A stretch of 44,908 nucleotides of DNA from Alteromonadaceae bacterium (GCA_002746115.1 NVXL01000028.1:1-44908), one strand, 5' to 3'; numbered from the stretch's first letter, positions 1 through 7,812 are shown. A program made the numbers and translations. The notes: generated by a model not told the origin, from the letters alone.

Positions 1-303
1 ATGTTTGACGATTCACCGACTTACCTAGGGACTTTTAGTGAAATTGATACAACTTATCTGCATGTGATTAATCCAGATAGGAAGGTTTATGTCACTCGCG
101 CCCCCTCTAAACATTCTGAGGAAGAGATTACGAGCAATATCGACTAGACCAACGTTCTCTGTAGCAACTCTGGTGAACGTTACTTGTTAGCGGTGGCTGT
201 TCGCGCAAAGCCTTCGAAAAAGGCGGCAAGTAAAAAGCATCCTCTTCGTTATGCCAAAAAGACATTGAAGTTTGAAGGGCGTTATAAGCGGTTTAAAATT
301 TAG
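1..303 (+). pseudogene. Possible small gene interrupted by an in-frame TAG
   Basis: An ATG at the first base opens a 48-codon frame that stops at TAG 145-147. The same frame then continues without another stop to TAG 301-303, giving about 100 codons in all. The second half reads as plausible protein: it has a hydrophobic patch (RYLLAVAVRA) followed by a Lys/Arg-rich tail ending KRFKI. No family is recognised. The gene may also begin before the window, since its first base is the window edge. It could be a nonsense-interrupted gene, a genuine 48-residue protein followed by chance open frame, or a sequencing error. I favour a broken or decaying small gene, with low certainty. Confidence 0.35.
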
Positions 304-374
304 GTGTACCTTAGCGCTTAATCGTTGGTGGCGGTTGGGGTAATCTGCTTGATGCTTGTTTCTGTTTTTTGAAA

Positions 375-396
375 GGGCTGAGAGTTGACTCAGCCC
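375..396 (-). terminator. Hairpin downstream of the Pmp3-like gene
   Basis: A perfect 8-bp inverted repeat (GGGCTGAG, 6-nt loop, CTCAGCCC) lies 22 bases past the stop of the minus-strand Pmp3/YqaE gene. The T-run after the stem on the minus strand is short (TTTC), so this is a probable but not textbook intrinsic terminator. Confidence 0.45.
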
Positions 397-418
397 AAGA
401 TACCTTATGTATAGGTGC

Positions 419-577
419 CTATTTTGTGACAAGCCAAACCGCGTGAATAACGCCAGGTATCCAAAAGAAAAAGCATAAAACGATGTTGATGAGAAGGTCT
501 TTGCCAATACCGTTTTTCAAAAACACACCAATAGGCGGTAGGAAGAGTGCAAGGATGATTAGGACTACTTTGTTCAT
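419..577 (-). CDS. Pmp3/YqaE family small membrane protein
   Basis: This encodes a 52-residue very hydrophobic peptide beginning MNKVVLIILALFLPPIGVFL. It has two predicted membrane segments (about residues 3-20 and 29-50) joined by a short polar turn KNGIGKD. The layout and the PP-G-V-F pattern in helix 1 and the W-I-P-G pattern in helix 2 are those of the Pmp3/YqaE/UPF0057 family. These are stress-linked proteolipids of the inner membrane, implicated in membrane potential under salt stress in other organisms. The ATG at 577 is preceded by a GAGGAA ribosome site at good spacing. It stands alone, and a hairpin follows its stop. The fold call is firm; the physiological role here is inferred. 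Confidence 0.88.
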   Translation of the reverse strand: MNKVVLIILALFLPPIGVFLKNGIGKDLLINIVLCFFFWIPGVIHAVWLVTK

Positions 578-939
578 AAGGTGTTCCTCTAGTTAACATT
601 AAGGTCAAAGAGACAAAAAGGTCGTGAAGTGACGCGAAGCATAGCAGTTAAATTTGTTCACGACCAAATATTAAGGTGAAAAGAGTGTTCAGGCGGCTAT
701 TGCGAGCACTTTTCGCCTTGGTAAATTACAAGCCCCCCTTCAAATGTAAAACACTGTAAAACATCCCTTAATACGCCCCGCGGGCAATTGTATTTGTGCC
801 GCCACCGGCGTAGCATAAGAACATCAAATATTAAAAGATCAGCAGGCTTCAAAAGATCCACAAATTCAAATAAACGAATATAGCGATATTTAGTTGTTTT
901 GTTAAATTTCTACGGTATTGTTATCTGGTAGGAGGCGTT
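578..939. other. Intergenic region, no gene seen
   Basis: This is the divergent region between the Pmp3-like gene and the GNAT-like gene. It is AT-rich and holds a short direct repeat of TGTAAAACA near 744-762 and a repeated AAAAGATC near 834-857. I see no convincing ORF, RNA or strong sigma-70 promoter. Confidence 0.4.
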
Positions 940-1614
940 ATGATTAATGCAGTAATGGAAGATCTCGCGTCACGGCAACTCAATATGTCGGATATGGACG
1001 ATATAATGGCATTAATAAAACGGATGAACTGTGGGGTTTTGCAATCGGATATTGATATGAGTGATCGTCCGCAAGAGCGGATTATCGAAGGTTTAATCGC
1101 GGAGGAGGGGATTAGTTTGGGCATCTTTTCTCGCGATCAATTAATTGCCTATAGTACCTTGGGCTATGCCCCGGTGGCCGCTCCGGCCACCGTTTTTTTT
1201 GGTTTAAGCCCTCGTGTTGATCAGCGTGTTGCGGCGTTGGTTTCGTGTGTTGTGGATGCGGAATTTCAGGATGTTGGTTTACATACGTATTTTATTCGCC
1301 AACGTCAGCGTTTGGCGGTGGAACTTGGCTATACGCATATTTGTGGTTTAACCTCGGTGTATGGGGTTTCTAGTTGGAGTAGTTTGCTTGAACAGGATAT
1401 GGCGATTGCGGGCTTAAAGCGCACACCAAAATCTGGACGCTACCAGTATTTTTTATTTGGTGATTTACATTCGTCGTTTGAGTCGGAAGATGGTCAGATT
1501 GTTTATGTTGGCATTGATAATTTTGATATGCAAATAAATGTATTGGAGCACGGTTTTTTAGCGGTTAAGCGGGTAGATATTGGTGATAAAATGGTGTTGC
1601 GATTTGAGCGTTGA
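940..1614 (+). CDS. GNAT-like acetyltransferase domain protein
   Basis: A 224-residue soluble protein with no signal peptide. The central part (about residues 55-150) has the feel of a GNAT acetyl-CoA fold. It shows a strand pair (ISLGIFSRDQLIAYSTLG), then VVDAEFQDVGLHTYFIRQR, matching the strand-4/helix-3 pyrophosphate-binding region, followed by LAVELGYTHICGLT. The Gly-rich signature is weak, with only one glycine in the Q/R-x-x-G-x-G/A position, so substrate and even activity are uncertain. The ATG is preceded by a near-perfect AGGAGG at 6-nt spacing. No operon partners are present, and the next gene is convergent. A degenerate acetyltransferase is the best guess. Confidence 0.6.
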   Translation: MINAVMEDLASRQLNMSDMDDIMALIKRMNCGVLQSDIDMSDRPQERIIEGLIAEEGISLGIFSRDQLIAYSTLGYAPVAAPATVFFGLSPRVDQRVAALVSCVVDAEFQDVGLHTYFIRQRQRLAVELGYTHICGLTSVYGVSSWSSLLEQDMAIAGLKRTPKSGRYQYFLFGDLHSSFESEDGQIVYVGIDNFDMQINVLEHGFLAVKRVDIGDKMVLRFER

Positions 1615-1710
1615 GGTCATGTCAATAGCCGATTAAAAAAAGAGTTAAACCTGTCACAGTCTATATTTGAATTAGATGTGACCGATTCAACTCTTGTTAA
1701 GTGTGAATCT

Positions 1711-1743
1711 CCTTTCTCCTTTCTCCTTTCTCCTTTCTCCTTT
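1711..1743. repeat. Tandem CCTTTCT heptanucleotide repeat
   Basis: Four perfect head-to-tail copies of the 7-bp unit CCTTTCT, plus a partial fifth, lie between two convergent genes. The tract is pure pyrimidine on the plus strand and non-coding. Confidence 0.9.
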
Positions 1744-1822
1744 TAATCCATGTCTAAATCCATTTTTACAGTCCTTTGCTGTTGGCCATTTAATATTTTA
1801 AGTCCGTAATTTTCCCTATCCT

Positions 1823-1854
1823 TTTATCCCTTTATCCCTTTATCCCTTTATCCT
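1823..1854. repeat. Tandem TTTATCCC octanucleotide repeat
   Basis: Three perfect copies of TTTATCCC and a fourth ending CCT lie directly before the stop of the minus-strand TPR gene at 1863. The unit differs from the heptamer 80 bases upstream, so two separate microsatellites share this intergenic region. Confidence 0.9.
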
Positions 1855-1862
1855 TCCTTCGA

Positions 1863-3242
1863 TTATCCCTTCAACAGCAGTGCTTCTCCCATTTTATCCT
1901 GTTGCTGTTGGCGCCTTTGCTCCTGAATGGCATCCATGTCTTTTTGGCGCTGTTGATGCTCCTGATGCTCCTGCAATGTTTGCGTAATAAAATGTTTCCA
2001 GTGTTGGCAGTCTTGACCGGTGTCTTTGGCATCGCTGCAATTGTCGAAGGCTTTGAGCGCAACGGGCAGGTGGTCTTGGTAGTAGTTAGATAAGCCTAAT
2101 AAATACCATGCCATATTTTGCTCACCTGCTAGGCGACCTTTATCGAGGGCTTTTTGGCAGTAATCACGAGAGCTGATCCAGTCGTCTTCTTGCACGGAGG
2201 TTTGGCATAGTCGTAGCCAATGTTTGCCGCTGTCAGAGAGGTTTGCTGCGTGGCCCAAAGCTTGATTAGCACGCTCCCACTCTTTGGCATGTAGCCAGCT
2301 ATTGGCGTATTCTTCCCAGTGTTCCTCCTCGTTGGGAATGTGCTTGTTAGATAAGCCTTCTGCAATTACTTCTGCGCCTTTGTAGGGGTATTCAAAAAAG
2401 CGATACTGGTTGGCTAGCTGGCGCAATTCCGAAGTGCGTTTCACTAAGCCGCTTTGATAAGCGATTGAAAGTATCGCCAAGGATTCTTGACTGCGATCAA
2501 GTTGTTGGTAAACCGCTGCGAGCTGTTGAAAATAGGCGGATTTATTTGGCCACAGGCTTATTGCTTGCTCTAAGCTTACGCTGGCTTTTTGGTAGTTTGC
2601 CAATTTTAGCTGAATTGAAATTGATAGCTGATACCAGTTTTCTCTGATTTTAGTGCTGCTATCGCTATGTAGTTTTGTCATACCTTGCTCGGCGTAAACA
2701 AAGGCTTGCTCGTACTGGTCGTTAAGTGCGTATATTTGCGCTGCGGTAAAGAGTACGTGGATATCGGGATTTTCTTCTAATGTGAACCAAGTTTTTAGGG
2801 CTTTGATGGATTTTACATTCTCATCGATGAAAAAATAGAGGGTAAATAAACGCCTATAGAGTTGTTTGGTGGACTCTTGGTTAAGGCTGTCGAGTTGCAA
2901 TGCTTGCTCGGTGTAATTAGCGGCTTGGGTGTAATCTTCGGTGACGGCACTCACGCTTGAGAGCATTTCGTAAATCTTAGCTTTATCGTAAGGTTTAAGG
3001 CGTTTAGTGCTGTTTAATAACGTCAGTAATTTTTCTTGGGCTAAGGGGTAGTCCTCGTTTTGCATGGCTTTTTGAACGGCGTTCATGGGCTTGTAAATAT
3101 GCATGGATAAAACTTGGCTGCGCCGGGATGGACGTTTTTTGTCGGGCTCTTGTGCATAGGATTGCCCGGCAACTAATGCCCAGATTAAGGCTAGCGTTAA
3201 GGTAAGACGCAGAGGGTGAGTGAGTTTATTTTTGAATTTCAA
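1863..3242 (-). CDS. TPR repeat protein of the TonB2 cluster
   Basis: This is the last gene of the TonB2-type operon: a secreted, probably periplasmic, protein of about 459 residues. The N-terminus has a basic start and a hydrophobic core ending ALVAGQSYA, a good signal peptide. The rest is alpha-helical with repeated TPR-like pairs (PLAQEKLLTLLNS, DYTQAANYTEQALQLD, YQKASVSLEQAISLWP) and ends in a Gln-rich coiled tail. The start chosen is TTG at 3242. It places the signal peptide at the N-terminus, has GAGG nine bases upstream and overlaps the tonB stop by 17 nt. A longer frame from ATG 3380 would lie inside tonB and is rejected. TPR proteins close the homologous Vibrio tonB2 cluster; their exact task is unsettled. 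Confidence 0.85.
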   Translation of the reverse strand: MKFKNKLTHPLRLTLTLALIWALVAGQSYAQEPDKKRPSRRSQVLSMHIYKPMNAVQKAMQNEDYPLAQEKLLTLLNSTKRLKPYDKAKIYEMLSSVSAVTEDYTQAANYTEQALQLDSLNQESTKQLYRRLFTLYFFIDENVKSIKALKTWFTLEENPDIHVLFTAAQIYALNDQYEQAFVYAEQGMTKLHSDSSTKIRENWYQLSISIQLKLANYQKASVSLEQAISLWPNKSAYFQQLAAVYQQLDRSQESLAILSIAYQSGLVKRTSELRQLANQYRFFEYPYKGAEVIAEGLSNKHIPNEEEHWEEYANSWLHAKEWERANQALGHAANLSDSGKHWLRLCQTSVQEDDWISSRDYCQKALDKGRLAGEQNMAWYLLGLSNYYQDHLPVALKAFDNCSDAKDTGQDCQHWKHFITQTLQEHQEHQQRQKDMDAIQEQRRQQQQDKMGEALLLKG

Positions 3243-3822
3243 AACGAAATACCTCGCGCATGTTGGCTTGAGCCACGGCTTTTCCGTCGACCATTTTGGG
3301 TTGATATTTCCAGCGTTCAATGGCGCGACGTGCCGCGCGGTTAAATGTGTTGGAGGGTTCGGCATCGATGACTTTGACATCTGTGACAGTGCCGGTATGC
3401 GTAATGGTAAACGCCACGAGCACCCACCCTTCGATGTTACGCGCCAGCGGCCCTTGAGGGTATTGTGGCGGGATTCTGACTATCGGCGTTGCACGCCTGT
3501 TACCTTGGATGTTAATCAAATCGTTGCCGCTACCGAGGTCTGGGATTGCCGCCACTAGTGCATGACCGTTGTTATTCGAGCGTGCCTGAGTGGTTTGAAT
3601 TTTCGGTGGCGGAGGTGATTTTTTTTGCACCGGCTTTTTTGCAAGGCTACGGGGTTTTGGCTGTGAATTTTCATCACGTTTTTGCCTTGATATTGAGACC
3701 ATTTGGGTTTTGCTTTCTGTTTGCGGAATACCGCCTGTTGGTGTGATTAAATAGGCCATGAGTAAAAATAGCGCGACTGTAATACCGGCTGCGGTAGACG
3801 CTCCAAATATATGAGATATCAT
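3226..3822 (-). CDS. tonB2: TonB energy transducer (TonB2 type)
   Basis: A 198-residue inner-membrane-anchored protein that passes proton-motive energy from ExbB/ExbD to outer-membrane receptors. One N-terminal membrane helix (about residues 8-27) is followed by a Pro/Lys-rich periplasmic linker containing KKSPPPPKI. The C-terminal TonB domain (about 115-198) has the family pattern PPQYPQGPLARNIEGWVLVAF and, later, FNRAARRAIERWKYQP. It is short compared with classical TonB1 (about 240 residues), as is usual for TonB2. Its ATG overlaps the exbD stop by 4 nt (ATGA), so translation is probably coupled. Confidence 0.95.
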   Translation of the reverse strand: MISHIFGASTAAGITVALFLLMAYLITPTGGIPQTESKTQMVSISRQKRDENSQPKPRSLAKKPVQKKSPPPPKIQTTQARSNNNGHALVAAIPDLGSGNDLINIQGNRRATPIVRIPPQYPQGPLARNIEGWVLVAFTITHTGTVTDVKVIDAEPSNTFNRAARRAIERWKYQPKMVDGKAVAQANMREVFRFEIQK

Positions 3823-4229
3823 TGCTGAGCTCCTTCGCGTGTGGCGATTGCGACGCCTGCAATCCCAATTTGATTGAGTTGTTCGACGATGGCGACGACT
3901 AAGCCTGCGTTGGAGTCGGCATCGGCTTTGATTACGACTTTGCCCTTTGGGTTCTCCTGTTTTAATTTGGCCACAATGTAGCGCAGGTCTTCGAGTTCAA
4001 CTTGTTTTTTATTAATCCATATACTGTTGTCTTTTGCTATGCCGATCAGTGTTGAGACGCGTTTTACCGCTTGAGCGTTATTCGCCTCTGGGCGCACCAC
4101 ATCGACGCCGGGCGTCTTTACAAATACCGCTGTGACGATAAAAAATATTAGCATAATAAATACTATATCGAGCATGGGCGTCATGTTGACTTCGATCTCA
4201 TCGTCTTGTTGGGAGGGTTGTTTTCGCAT
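3819..4229 (-). CDS. exbD: ExbD/TolR biopolymer transport protein, second copy
   Basis: A 136-residue protein with a short cytoplasmic N-terminus, one membrane helix and a periplasmic domain. The motif NMTPMLDIVFIMLIFFIV carries the essential membrane Asp of the ExbD/TolR/MotB proton channel. The periplasmic half ends VKADADSNAG-like and QIGIAGVAIAT, normal for ExbD. It lies 36 nt after the other exbD and overlaps tonB by ATGA. With ExbB and the long ExbB it should form the motor that energises TonB. Having two different ExbDs in one operon suggests a mixed ExbD dimer, which is an inference. Confidence 0.94.
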   Translation of the reverse strand: MRKQPSQQDDEIEVNMTPMLDIVFIMLIFFIVTAVFVKTPGVDVVRPEANNAQAVKRVSTLIGIAKDNSIWINKKQVELEDLRYIVAKLKQENPKGKVVIKADADSNAGLVVAIVEQLNQIGIAGVAIATREGAQQ

Positions 4230-4265
4230 GGCGATTCTCCTGTTGACTAAGGTGTTTGCTGCTCA

Positions 4266-4682
4266 CTAACTGCAGTGAGTCGCTGTTGGTGAGAGTGATA
4301 TTGCTGCTTTTGCCGCTTTTGCTTGATCGATCACTTTGACCAATAAACCGGTGTTGGCATCAGCTTCGCTCTCGATTAATACAAGGGCTCGATTGTCGTC
4401 GGCTAATTTACGCTCGATATTGGCGCGTACGGAGCGCACATCAATCGCGCGCTTGTCAATAAATATGTCTCGGTTTTTGCAGACTTGCACGATAATGGCT
4501 TTGATATTTTTGGTCGCCTCGTTAGGTTTTTTGTCATTTTTATGCTGAGTTAAATCTAAACCGTCTTCGCGAATAAATGTTGATGAAACAATAAAAAATA
4601 TTAACATGATAAATACGATGTCAAGCATGGGGGTCATGTCGACATCAGCTTCATTTACTTTGCCTTTTCGTCTTTTTCTCAT
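4266..4682 (-). CDS. exbD: ExbD/TolR biopolymer transport protein, first copy
   Basis: A 138-residue ExbD paralogue. The N-terminus is basic (MRKRRKGKVNEAD). The membrane segment starts DMTPMLDIVFIMLIFFIVSS and holds the conserved Asp. The periplasmic part differs clearly from the second copy (ALVLIESEADANTGLLVKVIDQAKAAK). It overlaps the upstream exbB by 4 nt (ATGA). Standard TonB1 and TonB2 loci have one exbD, so this is a duplicated and diverged subunit. Confidence 0.94.
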   Translation of the reverse strand: MRKRRKGKVNEADVDMTPMLDIVFIMLIFFIVSSTFIREDGLDLTQHKNDKKPNEATKNIKAIIVQVCKNRDIFIDKRAIDVRSVRANIERKLADDNRALVLIESEADANTGLLVKVIDQAKAAKAAISLSPTATHCS

Positions 4683-5215
4683 GCGACATTCTCCTTGGTT
4701 AGCTGATTACTCAGGTGCTCGATACTGGTGTTAGCCTTGCGTTGTAAGCTCACGCTAAAGAGTAAGCCGGTGAGTGATACCACCATTCCTGCCATTGTCG
4801 GAATGGTCGCTTTGGATACGCCTCCGGCCATGCCGCGAGCGCTACTGCTGCCCGTGGAGGCCATGACGTCAAACACATCGATCATGCCTGTGACTGTGCC
4901 AAGTAAGCCGAGTAATGGCGCAATAATAACGACTAGTTTGATAATGTTAAGGTTATTATTCGCTTCTATTCTGGCGACGCTGAGTAAGCGTAAGCGGGTT
5001 TTATCTGCGAACCATGAGCGCTTATCACCGCGTTCGTCCCATTGATTAACTACGCGTTGGCAAGTGTTTTTTTGATCGCGGTAGAAATACATAACGCGCT
5101 CCACTATAAGTAGCCAGAGAAAAAATGTGGTGATCATGATCACCACTAAGATGACGCCTCCCTGGCTCAGAAAATTCTGTAAGTTCAACCATAAAGCGTC
5201 GATTAATTTATCCAT
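4679..5215 (-). CDS. exbB: ExbB/TolQ/MotA-type proton channel protein
   Basis: A 178-residue protein of the MotA/TolQ/ExbB family, the short ExbB2 type. There is an N-terminal membrane helix (SQGGVILVVIMITTFFLWLLI) and two further helices in the channel region: KLVVIIAPLLGLLGTVTGMIDVF and TIPTMAGMVVSLTGLLFS. The LLGTVTGM motif is diagnostic. ATG 5215 is preferred because GGAG lies seven bases before it. A GTG at 5230 would add five residues. The ATG overlaps the upstream long-ExbB stop by 8 nt, supporting coupled translation in the operon. Confidence 0.94.
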   Translation of the reverse strand: MDKLIDALWLNLQNFLSQGGVILVVIMITTFFLWLLIVERVMYFYRDQKNTCQRVVNQWDERGDKRSWFADKTRLRLLSVARIEANNNLNIIKLVVIIAPLLGLLGTVTGMIDVFDVMASTGSSSARGMAGGVSKATIPTMAGMVVSLTGLLFSVSLQRKANTSIEHLSNQLTKENVA

Positions 5216-6611
5216 GGGCACGCTCCGCACGCGCGGCGATTAAACCGGCGCTTTGCTCTTCCAGCACTTGTTGAACGACGCGAGCACGGCTATTGGCAAG
5301 GCTGTGAAGTAGCAATAGGGGGATCGCTGCTATCAGGCCCTGTACGGTTGTGACTAATGCTTGCGAGATGCCGCCAGCCATAATTTTTGGCTCTCCCGTG
5401 CCCCAAAGTGTGATGGCTTGGAAGGTTAAGATCATGCCGACAACGGTGCCTAATAAACCAATGAGTGGGGCGACGGCGGCTAATACTTTTAAAAGGTTAA
5501 GGCCTTGGTCGAGTTTAGGCAGTTCTTTCAAAATGGCGTCGTCGAGTTTTAGCTCTAGGGTTTCAACATCTAGATTTGGGTTGTCTTGATAGGTTTGTAA
5601 TACTCGTCCGAGTGGGTTGTTCTTCTTGATTTTGTCGCTGTGTATTTGGCGGCTAACGCGTAGGCTGGTAATCCAAAGAATTAATAAGCGCACTAAGCCG
5701 ATGCTGATTCCGATGACGGCCAAAACGGTAACTACGTAGCCAGGCAAGCCGCCTTGATGGAAGCGTTCAAGTAAGTTTGGGGCTTGAACAAGTAGACTTA
5801 GAATAGTACCGCTCGATGGATCAATGCTGATCTCAACAAACTTGTTTTGTGCTGCTGAGTCAGGGTTGGTTAGGGGCGGTATTGTGTTGGTGTATCGGGA
5901 TCCTGGTTGGCGTGCAAGGGGTTTTAGTTGTTTTACTTCGCTGTCGTATATTAGATATTGGCCCTCAGATACTGTGTTAAAAGAGCCTATGCGTACCACT
6001 TCTCGCTCTTCGCTAAAGCCTTTACTGCCGGCAATGGTGGTGGTAAAGCGAGCGACTTTGCCTTGTTCGGTTTGCTCTTGTAATAATACCACCCATAAAT
6101 TACGTAGTTGCTCTAAGGTCGGCAGGGTTTTACTTTGCGCGATTTCGTCGAGGGCTTTCTCGCGTCCGGGGAACTGTGCGCTAATAATGGAGTTGTTAAT
6201 TTGTCCGCGAGTATCACTAGCGACTTGGCGGGTGACGCCAAACAATTCTCCGAAATTTCCTAGGCGTTCGGTGAGCCGTGTTTCAAGAGTGGCAATATTC
6301 TGATCGCGTTCGGCAATAGACAGGTTAAGTTGCTCGCTGTCCTGTTCTAAGGATTGTGTTGTTGCTTGAGATTGACGGAATAAACTTTCCTGTTGAGTCT
6401 TGGCTCGCTCAAATTCTCGTAGGCGTTGTTGGTGTGTTTGTGTATCGCTGTTTTGGCCTGCAATAACTTTTGCTAATAGATCGTCTAAATTAGCTACTTC
6501 GGCTTGGGTGGTTTGAGCCTGTGAAAATACCGGGGCTATTAATATACAGGCGCTAAGGGCTGCGTGGCATAAACGGGATTTTACTGTTTTATAGTTTAGG
6601 ATGTTTTTCAT
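5208..6611 (-). CDS. ttpC: TtpC-type long ExbB/MotA/TolQ protein
   Basis: A 467-residue protein. A signal peptide (…ACILIAPVFSQAQ) is followed by a long periplasmic coiled coil (about residues 35-130, rich in Gln/Glu/Arg heptads) and a beta-rich segment. A C-terminal MotA/TolQ/ExbB domain has three membrane helices (near GYVVTVLAVIGISIGLV, VAPLIGLLGTVVGMILTF and TVQGLIAAIPLLLLHSLA). This is the architecture of TtpC, the extra ExbB-like protein required by the Vibrio TonB2 system. The start is ATG 6611, with GAGGAA at 8-nt spacing. A GTG at 6626 overlapping the upstream stop by 4 nt is the alternative. It sits second in the operon, as expected. Confidence 0.92.
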   Translation of the reverse strand: MKNILNYKTVKSRLCHAALSACILIAPVFSQAQTTQAEVANLDDLLAKVIAGQNSDTQTHQQRLREFERAKTQQESLFRQSQATTQSLEQDSEQLNLSIAERDQNIATLETRLTERLGNFGELFGVTRQVASDTRGQINNSIISAQFPGREKALDEIAQSKTLPTLEQLRNLWVVLLQEQTEQGKVARFTTTIAGSKGFSEEREVVRIGSFNTVSEGQYLIYDSEVKQLKPLARQPGSRYTNTIPPLTNPDSAAQNKFVEISIDPSSGTILSLLVQAPNLLERFHQGGLPGYVVTVLAVIGISIGLVRLLILWITSLRVSRQIHSDKIKKNNPLGRVLQTYQDNPNLDVETLELKLDDAILKELPKLDQGLNLLKVLAAVAPLIGLLGTVVGMILTFQAITLWGTGEPKIMAGGISQALVTTVQGLIAAIPLLLLHSLANSRARVVQQVLEEQSAGLIAARAERAHG

Positions 6612-6622
6612 GGTCAAATTCC

Positions 6623-7507
6623 TCACATGCTTACAGTAGAAGGTGTTATTGGGGTATGTAAAAGCGCGGTGTCGATGGGGATGAACATTAAATTAGATGG
6701 TATTTGCTCTCTTGCCATTTTTATCCCTGTGTCAATTTTTCTGTTGTAATGTTCGTCTAGTAGCTGCCAGATTTGCTGTTTTTGATTCCAGCGAAAGCTC
6801 TTGGATTTATCCAATGTTTGATACATGTAAGCGATGCGACCGACTTTAAAGAAGGTGACGGATTGTGTTTCTTGAGCCTTAAGCTCGCTACTGATTTCAC
6901 CAGGGTATGCTTCTATGGTGCGTCCGTAATCATTTTCTATTTGATAAGCTTCAAGGATTCGGCGGTATTTCTCAGAGTTGGAAACCTTCCCGTTGCTTAA
7001 CAATCCGCGTAATGTGGCGATACGTTCGAAGCGCTCTTGGCGTAAAAAAGGTACGTCTAGCTCAACAAATATTTTCAGGGCATCCAACATGTCGACCATT
7101 AATGGCACAATGTCCCGCTCTAAGTGTGCGATTCGCTTGATTTGATTTTGCAGTAAGTCGATTTCATCATCTTGGGATTGAATAGTTTGGCGTAACTGGC
7201 GGTTGTATTTTTCAAGGTTTGAATTTTGTTTTAACGTTTGTCGATATTCGTGGGCATATTCTTGCCGTTTTTCATCTAGTCGATTAACGTGTTTTTGGGT
7301 GGTGACGCCGTGGTTGATTTTTTCGATTTCGATCGATTTTAATTGTTCTAAAATTTTGGTGCTTGGAAGCGTGGTCGGTGTTTGGGAGTGGATTTGAGCT
7401 TGAACGCTATGAATATAAAAGACACTAATTAATAGTAAGGGTACTAGTAATATTAAAAAACCTAGGGTAGGGGCGATATGTCGGGGTTTGGCGTGCGCAT
7501 ATATCAT
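6623..7507 (-). CDS. DUF3450 family protein, first gene of the TonB2 operon
   Basis: A 294-residue exported protein. A hydrophobic segment (LGFLILLVPLLLISVFYIHSVQA, about residues 15-37) serves as signal peptide or anchor. It is followed by a coiled coil (about 50-130: NLEKYNRQLRQTIQSQDDEIDLLQNQI). The conserved block DALKIFVELDVPFLRQERFERIATLR and the later GRIAYMYQTLD are typical of DUF3450, which precedes ttpC in many gammaproteobacteria. It probably partners the periplasmic coiled coil of TtpC, which is an inference. The promoter region upstream carries three direct repeats at 7579-7631. Confidence 0.9.
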   Translation of the reverse strand: MIYAHAKPRHIAPTLGFLILLVPLLLISVFYIHSVQAQIHSQTPTTLPSTKILEQLKSIEIEKINHGVTTQKHVNRLDEKRQEYAHEYRQTLKQNSNLEKYNRQLRQTIQSQDDEIDLLQNQIKRIAHLERDIVPLMVDMLDALKIFVELDVPFLRQERFERIATLRGLLSNGKVSNSEKYRRILEAYQIENDYGRTIEAYPGEISSELKAQETQSVTFFKVGRIAYMYQTLDKSKSFRWNQKQQIWQLLDEHYNRKIDTGIKMAREQIPSNLMFIPIDTALLHTPITPSTVSM

Positions 7508-7578
7508 GAGTATCTCGCTTATTTTATATTGTTAACTGTGCAGTTTACGGCGGACATGTTGCTAAAAGTGCTAGGTGC

Positions 7579-7631
7579 TATAAAACTAACATCCTGACTT
7601 AAAGCTAACACCTGACGATTTAAAGTCAACA
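7579..7631. promoter_or_regulatory. Three direct repeats, putative operator of the TonB2 operon
   Basis: TATAAAACTAACAT (7579-7592), TTAAAGCTAACAC (centred on CTAACA 7605-7610) and TTTAAAGTCAACAT (TCAACA 7626-7631) recur in the same orientation at 19- and 21-bp steps, about two helical turns. They lie 70-125 bases before the DUF3450 start, where its promoter should be. The first copy matches the site at 7799-7812 in 13 of 14 bases. BlaI as the binder is an inference; the canonical TACA…TGTA operator is not obvious here. Confidence 0.5.
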
Positions 7632-7777
7632 TAAATGTGATGCTGTTACCTAAACTCGAAGTGTCATTGTCACCGTGTTACACTTGGTATCGAAGTGTGT
7701 ATCTGATTGATATATATCGATAATTACGTAAATGGATGAAAATATATGAACGTTTTTCTGATCATGGCAATTAGTTG

Positions 7778-7812
7778 TTGACAGATTCTTGTGGGTGTTA
7801 TAAAAGTAACAT
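7778..7812 (+). promoter_or_regulatory. Putative blaI promoter overlapped by the shared repeat
   Basis: A TTGACA -35 box (7778-7783) is followed after 15 bases by TATAAA (7799-7804). The -10 box is part of TATAAAAGTAACAT (7799-7812), the same 14-mer (one change) found on the TonB2 side. Binding there would block the promoter, consistent with autorepression by the repressor gene that follows. The spacer is shorter than the ideal 17. Confidence 0.45.

Noticed and set aside
405-608. 67-residue minus-strand frame overlapping the Pmp3-like gene
   Set aside because: It is a different frame of the same strand; the 52-residue frame at 419-577 has the family motifs and a ribosome site.
3243-3380. Upstream ATG extension of the TPR protein
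   Set aside because: It would lie within tonB and put 46 unrelated residues before a clean signal peptide; TTG 3242 is better.
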